The notes beneath the pieces were generated by a model. It did not search any database and was not told where the DNA came from. It worked only from the letters and a program-made list of their open reading frames with translations. The translations under genes and the position numbers were made by a program. From an uncultured Bacilli bacterium (lineage in GTDB: Bacteria > Bacillota_I > Bacilli_A > RF39 > UBA660), in assembly GCA_934096715.1 (NCBI GenBank), contig CAKOMQ010000038.1:1-5470 (forward strand): DNA of 5,470 bases. Reading direction: 5' to 3'. Positions 5,450-5,470 of this stretch are shown one piece after another. Every line of letters starts with the position of its first letter. Within the stretch, counting starts at the first letter, position 1.

Positions 5450-5470
5450 AAAGGAGCCAATTCCCGGCAA

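Noticed and set aside
5309..5470. In-frame N-terminal extension of comEA to the window edge
   Set aside because: It needs a TTG start at the very edge, crosses two hairpins, and ignores the strong GAAAGGAG site and the normal membrane-anchor start at 5308.

Overview
The window is very AT-rich (roughly a quarter G+C or less by eye). All intact genes lie on the minus strand. Tryptophan is encoded by TGG and TGA serves as a stop, so the standard bacterial code applies and the Mycoplasma/Spiroplasma code does not. Base composition, strong AGGAG-type ribosome binding sites and a comEA-comEC competence locus point to a low-GC Gram-positive lineage (Bacillota, or an AT-rich Mollicutes-like relative that keeps the standard code). 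No closer placement is possible from the sequence alone.

Reading in the direction of transcription (right to left): positions 5309-5470 are an intergenic control region. It holds a GC-rich terminator hairpin with its T-tract on the plus strand, an AT-rich hairpin with T-tracts both ways, and a plus-strand extended -10 box that may serve a divergent gene outside the window. Next come comEA (4604-5308, membrane-anchored DNA-binding protein of the DNA-uptake machine) and comEC (2599-4635, the DNA channel with an extracytoplasmic metallo-beta-lactamase-fold domain), which overlap by 32 bases. A DUF1016/YhcG-type PDDEXK nuclease (1687-2586) follows 12 bases after comEC. A divergent uracil-DNA-glycosylase-like protein (1001-1654) follows 32 bases after that. 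The four genes look like one transcription unit. The last two are not standard competence genes and may be accessory DNA-processing or DNA-surveillance cargo; a probable internal promoter overlaps the nuclease stop codon.

Positions about 265-1000 hold no intact gene. They look like a graveyard of minus-strand coding relics: a DinD/BRO-type N-terminus that opens with a good ribosome binding site and stops after 40 codons (295-474), a frameshifted small gene (683-840), and two stretches of unrecognised reading frame interrupted by stops. At the left edge, a small acidic protein of unknown function (1-248) starts with a perfect AGGAGG site and runs off the window.

Three short inverted repeats built on a CCGAC/GTCGG core (267-284, 950-964, 2303-2317) stand out against the AT-rich background. 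No tRNA, rRNA, CRISPR array, transposase gene or recognisable IS end was found.
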